Positions 1-8,547 are shown, counted from the first letter of the stretch. The stretch: 64,000 bases of DNA from Salinigranum marinum (GCF_024228675.1 NZ_CP100461.1:620001-684000), one strand, 5' to 3'. The notes: generated from the sequence alone by a model not told the origin. Translations and numbers: made by a program.

Positions 1-131
1 CGCTCAGCGTCTCGAAGATGGGGGCTGGCGTGAGTGCGGCCCGGCTCGTCGGGACGTACAAGAAGCGCAAGTTCCGGTTCAGGAACGGCAAGTACGTCCA
101 GATCCGCGAGGACGAGTACGACGTCGCCTGA
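1..131 (+). CDS. C-terminal end of an unidentified protein (5' part outside window)
   Basis: An open frame enters from the left edge, read in the frame that starts at base 3, and ends at TGA 129-131. Only about 42 residues are visible. They carry a basic stretch (KKRKFRFRNGKY) followed by an acidic tail (REDEYD), with no recognisable domain. The codons are GC-rich at the third position, as in neighbouring genes, so it is probably a real gene end. Function cannot be assigned from this fragment. Confidence 0.5.
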   Translation, partial: LSVSKMGAGVSAARLVGTYKKRKFRFRNGKYVQIREDEYDVA

Positions 132-196
132 CGCTCGGTCCGACCAGGTCACCCACACGCGGTTCGGTTCCGATCAGCCCAGAGCAGCGGCCCCGT

Positions 197-916
197 TCAC
201 GACTCGGCCGTGTTCGTCGAGGTCGTCTCGGTTCCGTTCGCCGCTTCGGCCGCCGTGGCGGTTCCCGTGCCGGCCGTCTGACTCTGCTCCTGTTCTTGGC
301 CCTGCCCGCCGTTCGTCCCCGTCGCGTCCGCGCTGGAACCCGCACCAGTAGCCGCCGGCGTCGTCAGGTTCAGTCCCGTCCGGGCGTCGACGGGCGCGAG
401 CGTGTACGTCCCGTTGTCGCCTTCGGACGCGCTCACGTCGAGGAGCAGCGCCGTCTCCGTGTCCGGTTCGACCCCGAACCCGGTGCTCACGTTCAGCGTC
501 CCGCCGGGGAGCGTCACGTTCGCCCGTTCGCCCGACGCCAGCGTCGCCTCGACGTCGGTCACGGTGAGGACGACCGTCGTGTACTCCTCCCTGACCGGGA
601 GTGCCACCGTGTCGACGAACGCGGCCGAGTCGCCCTGGACGGTCGTCAGATCGACCGTCGTCCGGTTCACCGTTCGGTCGAACCGCTGGGTCTCGGTTCC
701 GTTCGCCGGGGTGTTCGGATCGCCGTTGGCCCGGTCGCCCGGGACGAAGCTCACGTCACTCACCGTCACGTTCAGGTGAGCGAACCCCTCGACCGGTTGG
801 CCCTGGTTCCCGACGTAGACGTCGACGCTTCCTTCGAGATCCCTCCCACCCGGACTGCCGGTACAGCCCGCCACGAGGACGATCACGACCACGAGAGCGG
901 TGATCCGCGAATTCAT
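197..916 (-). CDS. DUF4382 domain lipoprotein
   Basis: This is a secreted, lipid-anchored protein of 239 residues. The N-terminus is a short signal peptide ending in a lipobox (VAGC, Cys18). Residues from about 28 to 165 resemble the DUF4382 beta-sandwich family, here with alternating strands such as LNVTVSDVSFVPG. The last 70 or so residues are low complexity, rich in Thr, Gly, Ala and Gln, and look like a cell-surface linker. Many N-x-T/S sequons suggest glycosylation outside the cell. No partner gene lies nearby. The start is supported by a TATA-like box about 27 nt upstream. Family function is unknown. Confidence 0.8.
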   Translation of the reverse strand: MNSRITALVVVIVLVAGCTGSPGGRDLEGSVDVYVGNQGQPVEGFAHLNVTVSDVSFVPGDRANGDPNTPANGTETQRFDRTVNRTTVDLTTVQGDSAAFVDTVALPVREEYTTVVLTVTDVEATLASGERANVTLPGGTLNVSTGFGVEPDTETALLLDVSASEGDNGTYTLAPVDARTGLNLTTPAATGAGSSADATGTNGGQGQEQEQSQTAGTGTATAAEAANGTETTSTNTAES

Positions 917-935
917 CTGTCGTCTGCCACGTATT

Positions 936-950
936 CGAAATATAAATATT
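936..950 (-). promoter_or_regulatory. TATA-like promoter of the DUF4382 gene
   Basis: An AT-rich block reads, on the minus strand, aatatttatatttcg. It is centred about 27 nt before the ATG at 916. The spacing fits a leaderless haloarchaeal promoter. Confidence 0.6.
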
Positions 951-1219
951 CCTGGATATCGGCGGCTCGGACGGCTGTCGCAACTGGTTTGTCGCTGCGT
1001 CCGTTATAGTCAATCCACACCGCAGTCCCCGCCCGAGCACGCCCAAGAGGGCGCGATGACGCGCGGAGAACCCCGGTGTGGGATAGACAGGTCCGCCCGC
1101 GCCTGGTCCAGTTCGGACCGAACGCGGGTCGCCCGGCACGAGGGTTTCCCGGTCGACACGGCACGCAGCCCAGGGATGAGACCGGTCGTTAGTGTTCCGG
1201 GCGTACATTTCGAATTCCG

Positions 1220-1382
1220 AAAGCACACCACCGACGTCGACCTGAACGAAGTAAAACGGAAGACACCTTCGGGTGCTGGCAGCCAGTCCTTCGCCTCCTC
1301 GGGTCGCTCGGTCTCTCGTGCTGGACGCAGATGACGAGTTCGTTGTCTTCGACGGTGCTGGTCTCGCAGGCGTAGGACACTG
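1220..1382 (-). pseudogene. Decayed C-terminal remnant of a DUF1254/DUF1214-like protein
   Basis: On the minus strand one frame reads NELVICVQHERPSDP. After a one-base shift near 1300 the next frame reads EEAKDWLPAPEGVFRF. Joined together this resembles the C-terminal signature of DUF1214-containing (DUF1254 family) proteins, where a query such as 'IQHE..P....NWLPAPEGPF' precedes the end. The usual RLYWP ending is missing, and no upstream N-terminal part is visible through 1616. I read it as a broken gene end. The match is from memory of the family, so confidence is moderate. Confidence 0.45.
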
Positions 1383-1616
1383 ATGCGAGGGAATCAATTG
1401 GCTAATATCCAGCAACTGAGAGACAGACGGAGCGTCCGAATTGTCGTCGGAGGTGGCCGGTTCGCGCCCTCGAATCAGTACGCTCGCGAGATCGTCAATC
1501 CCGTATTTTCACAGGCGACAGCCACGACAGACGATTCAGCGTCCCGGTTCGATACGGTCCTCCCCGGCCGCCGAGTCCCCGGTTGCACCCCGAGCAAACA
1601 CCGGCCCCGGCCGCGT

Positions 1617-1916
1617 CTATCTGTCCGGGGCGGAGGCCGCCGTGACGTACACGCCGGCCATCTCCGTCGTCTCGACGGTCAACGTGACTTCCTCGTCCTC
1701 ATCGACACGCTGATTCGTCACGACAGTCACCGCCTCGATCGGTCTGCGACGAACGAACGCTCCGACGAGTTCCAGTATCGAGGGGTGGCCCCCTCGCCGG
1801 AGGACGAGCACGTATCGTGACTCGGCCAGTTCCTGCAGACCGGGTGTCAGGTCGTGGTCGTCCAGTTCGTCCGGGGGGATGACGTGCAGGACTTGCCCCT
1901 GAATCGTCTCGGTCAC
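1617..1916 (-). CDS. Small hypothetical protein, 99 residues
   Basis: I do not recognise this gene. It encodes 99 soluble, acidic residues with no signal peptide and no Cys pairs. The N-terminal half is strand-rich (QGQVLHVIPPDELDD), followed by RYVLVLRRGG and a second strand-rich half ending in EMAGVYVTAAS. The start is a GTG (1914-1916). It is preferred because a T-rich box (attctttctc) lies about 28 nt upstream, matching the leaderless pattern seen across the window. It is transcribed divergently from the interrupted amphi-Trp gene. Confidence 0.6.
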   Translation of the reverse strand: MTETIQGQVLHVIPPDELDDHDLTPGLQELAESRYVLVLRRGGHPSILELVGAFVRRRPIEAVTVVTNQRVDEDEEVTLTVETTEMAGVYVTAASAPDR

Positions 1917-2249
1917 AGTGTCCGAAGGAGGGCGAAGAGAAAGAATGGTGTGCTATCGATCGACGCGACGGCGCCTGAATCGAACTCGGCCGGCGCTCGC
2001 CGATCGGCAGTGCTCCGGACGGATACAACCAGTTAGCGGCGAGTACGTTCCCCGAGTTCGAGGAGTTCCCTCCCATCTTATCGGGCTGGCTGGCGTACCA
2101 CCTGGCATGGGTGAGCTAGAAACTGAAGCCGAGATGACGCGGTCGGAGATTGCAGCGTCCCTCCGCGAGTTCGCCGACCAACTCGACGGTGACGGGGACC
2201 TGACGCTCGAACTCGGTGGTCGGCAGGTCCGATTGAGCCCGACGAACCC

Positions 2250-2257
2250 GGTGACGT
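2250..2257 (+). repeat. Left target-site duplication of the IS element
   Basis: The 8-bp sequence ggtgacgt occurs directly before the left end of the element. An identical copy lies directly after the right end at 3377-3384. Confidence 0.9.
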
Positions 2258-3376
2258 TGCCTTGTTTTGCGGTCGACTAACGGCAGCTTCAGACGCTCTC
2301 ACGGGAAGATTCCGTCACGCTAACCCGTAATTGGACGCCGTCTGGCGATATGGCATCGCTCAGACGGCTAGCACGGATGTGTCGAGATCTTGCCAAACAG
2401 CACGTTGACGACCCGGAAGTACCCGCCGCGCCGGACGGCGCGGGCGGGTACGCGAAATGGGTGCAGATCGCCTTGATTCTGTACCGCGTCGAGTTGGAGA
2501 AGAGCCTCCGTGAGACTGAAGACTATCTTAACGAGATGCCCGGTGTCCTCGCCGTGTTCGAACTTGACGAGGCACCGCACTACAGTTCGTTCTGCCGGTG
2601 GGAACAAGAGTACCGGATGCGTGACCTGCGCCGCCTGCTCCGCGCTTCGGCGGAGCAGGCGGGCTGGAGTGGTGAAGCCGCGATTGACGCGAGTGGCTTC
2701 CAGCGCGATCAAACCAGCTACCACTACCGCGACCGCGCGAATTACTCGTTCCAGTCGATGAAGACGACGATCTTGATCGACGTGAACTCGCTGGCGATCA
2801 AGGACGTTCATTTCACGACGAAGAAAGCCTGGGACGGCCACATCGGGATGCAGGTCTTCCGCCGGAACGCGGAAGACCTGCGTGTGTTGTTGCTGATGCG
2901 AACTATTCGTGGAGCGACCTCCGCGAGGAGTGTCGCTCCAACTCAACGCGACCGTTGATCAAGCACAGGGAGCAGACACCGTTGCAGAAGGCCCACAACG
3001 CCCGGATGAACGAGGACTACAACCAACGCTGGATGAGCGAGACAGGTTTCTCGCAGTTGAAGGAAGACGACGGCGAGAAGCTCCGCTCCCGGAGCTGGCA
3101 TGGCCAGTTCCGGGAGCTGACTCGCAAGTGCATCGTGCATAACCTGACGCAGGCGGCGAGTTAGGGCTCGCCGTCTGCTCCCCTTCTCCGGACGTATCCG
3201 GGAGAGGCATCGCCGCCGTCACCGGAACAATGGAGCAAGGTACCATAGTTTTGACTCATCAGCAACCGCTGTGAGTGACAGCTACTGCATCTTCTGAGGG
3301 CGAGAAGCCGTCTTTAGCGCCGTAAAATTGTAGATCAGCAACCCCACCCCGACGCTGTCTTGCGTTCAACAAGGCA
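2258..3376 (+). mobile_element. IS5-family insertion sequence, ISH1-like, 1119 bp
   Basis: The element is bounded by terminal inverted repeats: tgccttgtt at 2258-2266 and its complement aacaaggca at 3368-3376 (9 bp perfect, poorer further in). It is flanked by 8-bp direct duplications. A length of about 1.1 kb, 8-bp duplications and a DDE transposase of about 271 residues match the ISH1 subgroup of the IS5 family known from haloarchaea. The transposase frame is broken by one base, so this copy is probably not self-mobile. Between 3165 and 3376 lies non-coding DNA with a repeated atcagcaacc (3256-3265 and 3335-3344). Confidence 0.85.
2350..3164 (+). pseudogene. IS5-family DDE transposase, frameshifted
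   Basis: The first part (2350 to about 2892) carries the helix-rich N-terminus and the first catalytic Asp in AAIDASGF. The second part, one frame back, carries the second Asp (VADANYSWSD) and the catalytic Glu in MSETGFSQLK, ending at 3162-3164. Joined, it would be about 271 residues, normal for ISH1-type enzymes. A single base is missing near 2888-2893 (gtgttgttgctgat). The frame change separates the first catalytic Asp from the other two catalytic residues. No slippery A-run is present, so programmed frameshifting is unlikely. It could be true decay or a sequencing error. Confidence 0.8.
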
Positions 3377-3384
3377 GGTGACGT
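3377..3384 (+). repeat. Right target-site duplication of the IS element
   Basis: The sequence ggtgacgt is identical to 2250-2257 and is followed immediately by the 3' part of the amphi-Trp gene. Confidence 0.9.
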
Positions 3385-3521
3385 TCAAACTGGAAGGCGA
3401 GTCGGACTGGTCCGAGGGCGACACCGAGGCGAAACAGAGCATCGAGTTCGAGCTCGTCTGGTGGCGTGACGCTCGAACGGCAGCCGAGGGGACGTTGGAC
3501 GTCAGCCCCGAGGGTCGGTAA

Positions 3522-3811
3522 CGCTCACTCGTTCTCCCCGTCCCCGGACTACGTCCTCCCCGTCACCGGATTACCGATTCACCGGCAGTCGACGGGCACG
3601 AGTCGTGTGTCGATCACATAGCGGCCCGAGCGACGGTCCCGATTCACGAGCAGCGGCGACTGGTGTTTCAGTGTTCTCGTCCGACTCCGTCGAAGTCGGC
3701 CGCAGTCGCGGAAGGGGAGGACTGACACGATGGCGCGGCGACGGGTTCGCTGTCGAGTCCGTGCCGTTACGACCCCCCGAACTGGACCGAGACGCACCGA
3801 TCGGCTCGGAC
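3522..3811. other. Non-coding stretch
   Basis: Between the end of the amphi-Trp remnant and the convergent dioxygenase gene I see no gene, RNA or strong repeat. Confidence 0.5.
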
Positions 3812-4852
3812 TCAGTCGTCGGCTTCGACCGGCTCCGCCCGCGGGATCGTCACGTCGGGGAGCTCGGCCTCGATCTCCTCGCGGCGCGACTCGAACGAGC
3901 CGGGGAGGACGAGTCGCCCACCCAGGTCGTCGAGCGGTTCGTCGCTGGCGTAGCCCGGGTCGCTCGTGGCGAGTTCGAAGAGCACGCCGCCGAACTCTCG
4001 GAAGTAGACCGAGCGGAACCAGTGGCGGTCGATCTGGGCGGTCGGACGCAGCCCCTCCGACTGGACGGCCGCGCGCATCGACTCCTGGTCCTCGTCAGTC
4101 GGCGTCTGGAAGGCGACGTGGTGGACCGTGCCGTGGCCCTGTCGGCCGCCCTGGATGGTCGGGAGTACGTCGACGTACCGCCCGACCGAGCCGCTCGCGG
4201 CGAAGCGGGTCCGCTCGTCGCCCGGAGTGTCTCCCTGTGCCTGTTCGGTCCCGATCTCCTCCAGTCCCATCGTCCGGAGCAGGTCCTTCGTGGGCTCGGG
4301 GTCCGCCACCCACAGCGTCACCGAGTGGAAGCCGCGGATCGCGTACTCATCGGGGACGAACTCCGTCCACGGGACGGTCGGGTCGTCGTCCGGGATCTCG
4401 ACTTCGACCAGTTCCACGGGGAGCCCGTCGGGGTCGCGGAAGGGGAGGACCGTCTCGGCTCGCGGCTCGTCGCCGCTCGCGTTCTCCGAGACGCTTCGCG
4501 CCTCGTCACCGAACCGTTCCACCCTCGCGTCGTAGTCGACGCCGTACTGGTCGAACCGCGCCTCCCAGTAGTCGAGGCTTCCCTCGGGGACGCGGAACGC
4601 GGTGCGAGAGACCTGTCCGGAGCCGACCTTCCCCTGCGGGAGATCACCCCACGGGAAGAACGTCATGCTCGTCCCCGGAGTTCCCTCGGCGTCCGCGAAG
4701 AAGAAGTGGTACGTGCTGGGGTCGTCCTGGTTGATCGAGCGCTTCACCAGCCGCAGCCCGAGCGTCTCGACCCAGAAGTCCATGTTCCGCTGTGGGTCGC
4801 CGGCGATGCACGTGACGTGGTGGATACCCGGCGTCGGAGTGGGAGTCGTCAT
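3812..4852 (-). CDS. Ring-cleaving dioxygenase / glyoxalase (VOC) family, MhqO-like
   Basis: This is a cytoplasmic metal-dependent protein of the vicinal oxygen chelate superfamily, related to MhqO-type hydroquinone or catechol dioxygenases. At 346 residues it has two VOC repeats: roughly 8-150 (starting HHVTCIAGDPQRNMDF) and 175-320 (starting GFHSVTLWVADPEPT). His residues for metal binding are visible in HHVT, HSVT and TVHHVAF, and the late Glu in GGVLFELATS. The ATG at 4850-4852 is chosen because homologues begin right before HHVT, and the longer upstream frame is low-quality sequence. Substrate is unknown; detoxification of quinones is a family-based guess. The VanZ gene lies upstream on the same strand. 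Confidence 0.85.
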   Translation of the reverse strand: MTTPTPTPGIHHVTCIAGDPQRNMDFWVETLGLRLVKRSINQDDPSTYHFFFADAEGTPGTSMTFFPWGDLPQGKVGSGQVSRTAFRVPEGSLDYWEARFDQYGVDYDARVERFGDEARSVSENASGDEPRAETVLPFRDPDGLPVELVEVEIPDDDPTVPWTEFVPDEYAIRGFHSVTLWVADPEPTKDLLRTMGLEEIGTEQAQGDTPGDERTRFAASGSVGRYVDVLPTIQGGRQGHGTVHHVAFQTPTDEDQESMRAAVQSEGLRPTAQIDRHWFRSVYFREFGGVLFELATSDPGYASDEPLDDLGGRLVLPGSFESRREEIEAELPDVTIPRAEPVEADD

Positions 4853-4943
4853 CGGCTCCGAATACGGGCCGGAACGACTTGAGTCTCTGCTGACGCGAGT
4901 GTTACCAGGTGCTGGCGAGGTCATCGCCGCGGCGGGCACCGGC

Positions 4944-5342
4944 TCAGTCGCGACCGTCACCCGCCGTCCGCGTCGACCGATCACAGCGCCGTGCCGCGGC
5001 GACCGCGACGACGCTCCCGACGACGCCCGCGACGACGTCCCCGGACTCGAAGCGCCGACCCGGAACCCACCGCTGGAGCAGTTCGAGCGCGACGCCGGAA
5101 CTCGCCGAGAGCCCCACCGCCACGACGGGGGCCTCCCGGGACCACCCGGTGGCCTCGAACGCGTCGAGCAGGGTGACCGCGAACCAGGCGTGTGCGACCG
5201 CGTGGGCCACCTTGTCGACCCCGTACGGCGGGGGTTCGGGGGGGTCGCGTCGCTTCGCCGGCGTCACCGTCGAGACGAACAGGACACCGCCCGTCAGGGC
5301 GACCCGACGCCACGCGGTGCTCGCGTCGGTAGGACGCTCCAT
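4944..5342 (-). CDS. VanZ family membrane protein
   Basis: This is a small integral membrane protein of 132 residues of the VanZ-like family. The hallmark segment is VDKVAHAVAHAWFAVTLLDAF, shortened here as VDKVAHA and AWFAVTLL. It is followed by a re-entrant LELLQRWVPGR..E and a GDVVAGVVGSV helix; the D near GDVV is typical. Three to four membrane helices are likely. The family was named from teicoplanin resistance but in archaea has no proven role. It is transcribed towards the dioxygenase gene with about 90 bp between them, possibly as one transcript. Confidence 0.8.
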   Translation of the reverse strand: MERPTDASTAWRRVALTGGVLFVSTVTPAKRRDPPEPPPYGVDKVAHAVAHAWFAVTLLDAFEATGWSREAPVVAVGLSASSGVALELLQRWVPGRRFESGDVVAGVVGSVVAVAAARRCDRSTRTAGDGRD

Positions 5343-5413
5343 ACCACGTCGAGGAGGGTCAGTCGCCTAACTCTGTCGCGCGGAGCGACCGAGGAGCCGC
5401 GACGTCCGCCGGA

Positions 5414-5875
5414 TCAGTCCCGAGTCTCGAAGACGTGGAGCGGCCACTCCCGTTCGTACGAGAGCATCGCTTCCTCCTCGACGTCGGGCGAGCGGACCGT
5501 CAGTTCGACCGGCGTTCCGATCTCGATGTCGTCGTAGGCGGCGTCGACCCGCCCGGTCAGCCGCGCCCCGGAGTCGAGTTCGACGACCGCGATCGTCAGC
5601 GGCGCGAGATCCTCGAACGCCGTGGGCGGTCGCCGGACCTCGGTGTACGAGTACACCGTGCCGGTCCGCGGCTGTTCGGAGATCGACACCTGCCGACTGC
5701 CGCAGGCGTGACAGGCGGGCCGCGGCGGGACGAGCACGGCGTCGCAGTCGTTGCACTCGGCCGCGAGGAGGTCGGCGTCGGAGAGCGCGTCGAAGAAGCC
5801 GGGGAGCGTGAAGGGGCTCTCGGCCGTGATCTCGTCGGGTCCGAGCGGTCCCTCCGGGTAGCCGCCGTCGGTCAT
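5414..5875 (-). CDS. Zn-ribbon OB-fold protein (DUF35 family), thiolase partner
   Basis: This 153-residue protein has a rubredoxin-like zinc ribbon (Cys41, Cys44, Cys55, Cys58 in CNDC and CHAC) followed by an OB-fold domain (VYSYTEVRRPP and LTGRVDAAYDD). In archaea such DUF35 proteins bind thiolases and act as acyl-CoA-shuttling scaffolds. The start ATG (5873-5875) overlaps the last 4 bases of the thiolase gene, so the two are translationally coupled and probably form a complex. A longer frame exists upstream but lies inside the thiolase gene and is rejected. Confidence 0.85.
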   Translation of the reverse strand: MTDGGYPEGPLGPDEITAESPFTLPGFFDALSDADLLAAECNDCDAVLVPPRPACHACGSRQVSISEQPRTGTVYSYTEVRRPPTAFEDLAPLTIAVVELDSGARLTGRVDAAYDDIEIGTPVELTVRSPDVEEEAMLSYEREWPLHVFETRD

Positions 5876-7068
5876 CCGTGGACACCTCCGTCCGGCCTCG
5901 TGAGGACGTGCGCGGCCGTCACCGCGTCGGCGACCCCACCCTCGTTGACGAGGAGCGCGACGCGCGCGCCGTCGACCTGTCGCTGGCCCGCCCGGCCGGT
6001 GAGTTGGTCGTACGCTTCGGCGGCCTGTGCGACCCCCGTCGCACCGATCGGGTGGCCGCGAGCCTTCAGCCCGCCGCTCGTGTTCAGGCGGACGTCGGTC
6101 CACCCGGGACTCCGTTCGTCGGGGTGCAACGCGGACTCGGTCCCCCGTCCCCGCGGCGCGAAGCCGACCGACTCCGCCAGGAGCGCCTCACAGACGGTAA
6201 AGGCGTCGTGGACCTCCGCCACGTCGACGTCGCTGGCGGTGACGCCGGCCTCGTCGTAGGCCCGCTCGGTGGCGAGGTTCGCCCCTTCGACGAACGTCAG
6301 GTCGCGCTCGGCCACGGAGATGTTGTTCGCGGTAACGGCCGACCCGCCGACTGCGACCTGTTCGTCCCGCGGGACCAGCTCGTCCGCGACCGCCGGCGAG
6401 ACGACGAGCGCGACCGCCGCGCCGTCGGTGACCGGCGCGCAGTCGTACAGTTTGAGGGGGCGTGCGACCGGCGGCGACTCCAGTACCGTGTCGACGTCGA
6501 TCTCCCGCTGGAACATCGCGTGTGGGTTCCGCGCGCCGTTGCGGTGGTTCTTCACCGCGATGCGCGCGAGGGCCTCTTCGCCGACGTCGTGCTCGTGGAG
6601 GTACCGCTGGGCGAGGAGGGCGTACTGGCTAGGGGCGGTGACGCCGGAGCGCTGTTCGAGCGCGCGGTCGAACGCCGCCGCGAGCGCGTTCGTCGCCCCC
6701 TCGGTGCCGCCGGCGGTCATCTTCTCGACGCCGCAAGCGAGCACCGCGTCGTGGGTCCCGGTTCGGACGTCCCGGACGGCGTTCTTCAGCGCGAGCGCGC
6801 CCGCGGCCGCACAGCCTTCGACCCGCTCGGCGGGGATCGCTCTGAGCCCCGCCCACTGGGCCATGAGCGTCCCCTGCATGATCTGGTTCTCGTACTGTTC
6901 GGACTGATTCCCGACGTAGAGCGCGTCGACCACCTCCGCGGGATCCGGCAGGTCCGCGAACGCCGCCGCGAGCGCCGCCGAGAAGAGGTCCCGTCCGGGG
7001 AGGTCGGTCCTCCCGAGATCCGAGAGGCCGACACTGATGATTCGTGGCTCGGGCATCGTTCCGGTCAT
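5872..7068 (-). CDS. Thiolase family protein (acetyl-CoA acetyltransferase-like)
   Basis: The enzyme joins or cleaves acyl-CoA units. It has 398 residues. The nucleophile Cys is in RVEGCAAAG (Cys86). The His of the catalytic site is in EVHDAFTVCEAL, and a second His in ARGHPIGATG. The C-terminal Cys-containing motif of classical degradative thiolases is not seen; the matching region reads LLVNEGGVA. It is therefore closer to SCP2-type or archaeal thiolases. The start at 7066-7068 is preferred because a TATA-like gatacacttt lies about 25 nt upstream; ATG at 7056 is possible. It is coupled to the DUF35 gene downstream. Confidence 0.85.
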   Translation of the reverse strand: MTGTMPEPRIISVGLSDLGRTDLPGRDLFSAALAAAFADLPDPAEVVDALYVGNQSEQYENQIMQGTLMAQWAGLRAIPAERVEGCAAAGALALKNAVRDVRTGTHDAVLACGVEKMTAGGTEGATNALAAAFDRALEQRSGVTAPSQYALLAQRYLHEHDVGEEALARIAVKNHRNGARNPHAMFQREIDVDTVLESPPVARPLKLYDCAPVTDGAAVALVVSPAVADELVPRDEQVAVGGSAVTANNISVAERDLTFVEGANLATERAYDEAGVTASDVDVAEVHDAFTVCEALLAESVGFAPRGRGTESALHPDERSPGWTDVRLNTSGGLKARGHPIGATGVAQAAEAYDQLTGRAGQRQVDGARVALLVNEGGVADAVTAAHVLTRPDGGVHG

Positions 7069-7212
7069 CGGGACCAAGTGTGGAAAGTGTATCCCCGGAC
7101 GCGACGCGTGCCGGCGACGGGCGTGGCGCTGTCGGCGTCGATGCCGGCGGGATCACCGACGGTGGTGGGGGCGAGTCGGAACGTCTTTTCGCCCCCTGAT
7201 CCAAGACGACGT

Positions 7213-8517
7213 ATGAACCTGGACCTCGAGGTACGGTCCGTCGGCGACCTCCGCCCGGCCGAACGCGAGGCGCTGTTCGAGCGCGACGCGGGCGTCGCCG
7301 CCGTCCGGAGCGACGTCCGCGAGATCGTCGACCGCGTCGAGAGCGAGGGCGACGTCGCTGTCCGCGAGTTCTCCCGCGAGTTCGACGGCTGTGAGGTCGG
7401 CAACATCGACGTCACCGACGAGGCCGAACGCGCCGTCGACGCAGTCGACGACGACGTGCTCGCGGCGATCGGAACCGCCATCGACAACGTCCGGTCGTTC
7501 CACGAGCGCCAGCGCCCCGCGGACTGGCGCGCCGAAGAGGGGGGTAAGGAACTCGGGCGGCGCTTCCGGCCCATCGAGCGCGTCGGCGTCTACGTGCCCG
7601 GCGGCGCGGCGGCGTACCCGTCGAGTGCGATCATGGGTGTCGTACCGGCCGCCGTCGCGGGCGTCGACCACGTCGCCGTCGCGACGCCGCCCGCCGACGA
7701 GATGAACCCCGTCACCCTCGCGGCGATCCACGAGGCCGGTGCCGACCGGGTGTACGCCGTCGGCGGCGCGCAGGCCGTCGCGGCGCTCGCGTACGGGACC
7801 GACACCGTCAACGCGGTCCAGAAGGTCGTCGGCCCCGGCAACCGGTGGGTCACCGCGGCGAAGGCGGCGGTCAGAGGTGACGTGGAGATCGACTTCCTCG
7901 CCGGTCCCTCGGAGATCCTGGTGCTCGCCGACGGCTCCGCGGAGCCGGGGTACGTCGCCGCGGACCTGCTCGCACAGGCCGAACACGACCCGAACGCCTC
8001 GGTGGTGTGCGTCACCGACTCCGAGAGCGTGGCCGCAGCGGTGCTCGCGGAACTCGACGAGCGACTCCCCGAGCGCGTCCGCGCCGACACCGCCCGCGAG
8101 GCGCTCGAGCACGACGCCTCGGGGGTGTTCCTCGCGCGATCGATGCCGGAAGCCGTCCTGTTCGCCGAGGAGTACGCCGCCGAGCACCTCTCGATCCAGG
8201 CCGACGGCGACGAAGCGCTGTTGGACCGGATCACGAACGCCGGGAGCGTCTTCCTGGGCCCGTACACGCCCGTCGCGGCGGGCGACTACGCCTCGGGCAC
8301 CAACCACGTCCTCCCCACGGGCGGCGGCGCGCGGCTCCACGGCGGCCTCTCGGTCGATACGTTCCTCAGATCGTCGACCGTCCAGCGGCTCTCACGGGAG
8401 GGGCTGGACGATCTCGCGGGAACGATCACGACGCTCGCCGAGGCGGAAGGGCTGGAAGCCCACGCCGAGAGCGTCCGCGCGCGGTTCGGAGCCGACGAGT
8501 CCGGCGACGCCGAGTGA
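7213..8517 (+). CDS. hisD: Histidinol dehydrogenase
   Basis: The enzyme catalyses the last two oxidation steps of histidine synthesis, L-histidinol to L-histidine, using NAD and zinc. It has 434 residues, the normal length. Visible family motifs include VGVYVPGGAAAYPS, VVGPGNRWVTAAK, DFLAGPSEILVL, LAQAEHDPNAS (zinc ligands Gln and His) and the catalytic Glu-His in AAEHLSIQ. The C-terminal metal-ligand region is seen in GDYASGTNHVLPT and ARLHGGLSV. No other his gene is adjacent, as is common in haloarchaea. A T-rich box about 27 nt upstream supports the ATG. Confidence 0.97.
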   Translation: MNLDLEVRSVGDLRPAEREALFERDAGVAAVRSDVREIVDRVESEGDVAVREFSREFDGCEVGNIDVTDEAERAVDAVDDDVLAAIGTAIDNVRSFHERQRPADWRAEEGGKELGRRFRPIERVGVYVPGGAAAYPSSAIMGVVPAAVAGVDHVAVATPPADEMNPVTLAAIHEAGADRVYAVGGAQAVAALAYGTDTVNAVQKVVGPGNRWVTAAKAAVRGDVEIDFLAGPSEILVLADGSAEPGYVAADLLAQAEHDPNASVVCVTDSESVAAAVLAELDERLPERVRADTAREALEHDASGVFLARSMPEAVLFAEEYAAEHLSIQADGDEALLDRITNAGSVFLGPYTPVAAGDYASGTNHVLPTGGGARLHGGLSVDTFLRSSTVQRLSREGLDDLAGTITTLAEAEGLEAHAESVRARFGADESGDAE

Positions 8518-8547
8518 GCCAGTGGCGTCGCCCGTCGAGCCGTGAGC

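Larger units (their letters stand above)
917..1616. other. Non-coding or decayed stretch
   Basis: Apart from the DUF4382 promoter and the DUF1214-like remnant, I see no convincing gene. The open frames here are short, overlap on both strands and have poor haloarchaeal codon character. The AT-richer patches near 1390-1510 suggest relic DNA. Confidence 0.5.
2107..3521 (+). pseudogene. amphi-Trp domain protein, interrupted by an insertion sequence
   Basis: The 5' part (2107-2257) encodes a start typical of haloarchaeal amphi-Trp domain proteins: MGELETEAEMTRSEIA, then FADQLDGDG and GGRQVRLSP. It breaks off after NPVT. The 3' part (3385-3521) continues in frame with FKLEGESDWSEGD and IEFELVWWRD and ends at TAA 3519-3521. 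Removing 2258-3384 (the element plus one duplicated target copy) restores a single 95-residue frame without any mismatch. As it stands the ATG-led frame reads eight foreign residues into the element and stops at 2278-2280. A TATA-like box (tcttatc) lies about 28 nt before the ATG. The family's function is not known to me. Confidence 0.85.

Noticed and set aside
2885-2895. Programmed frameshift in the transposase
   Set aside because: There is no A6G or similar slippery sequence and ISH1-type elements normally use a single frame; a simple one-base loss fits better.
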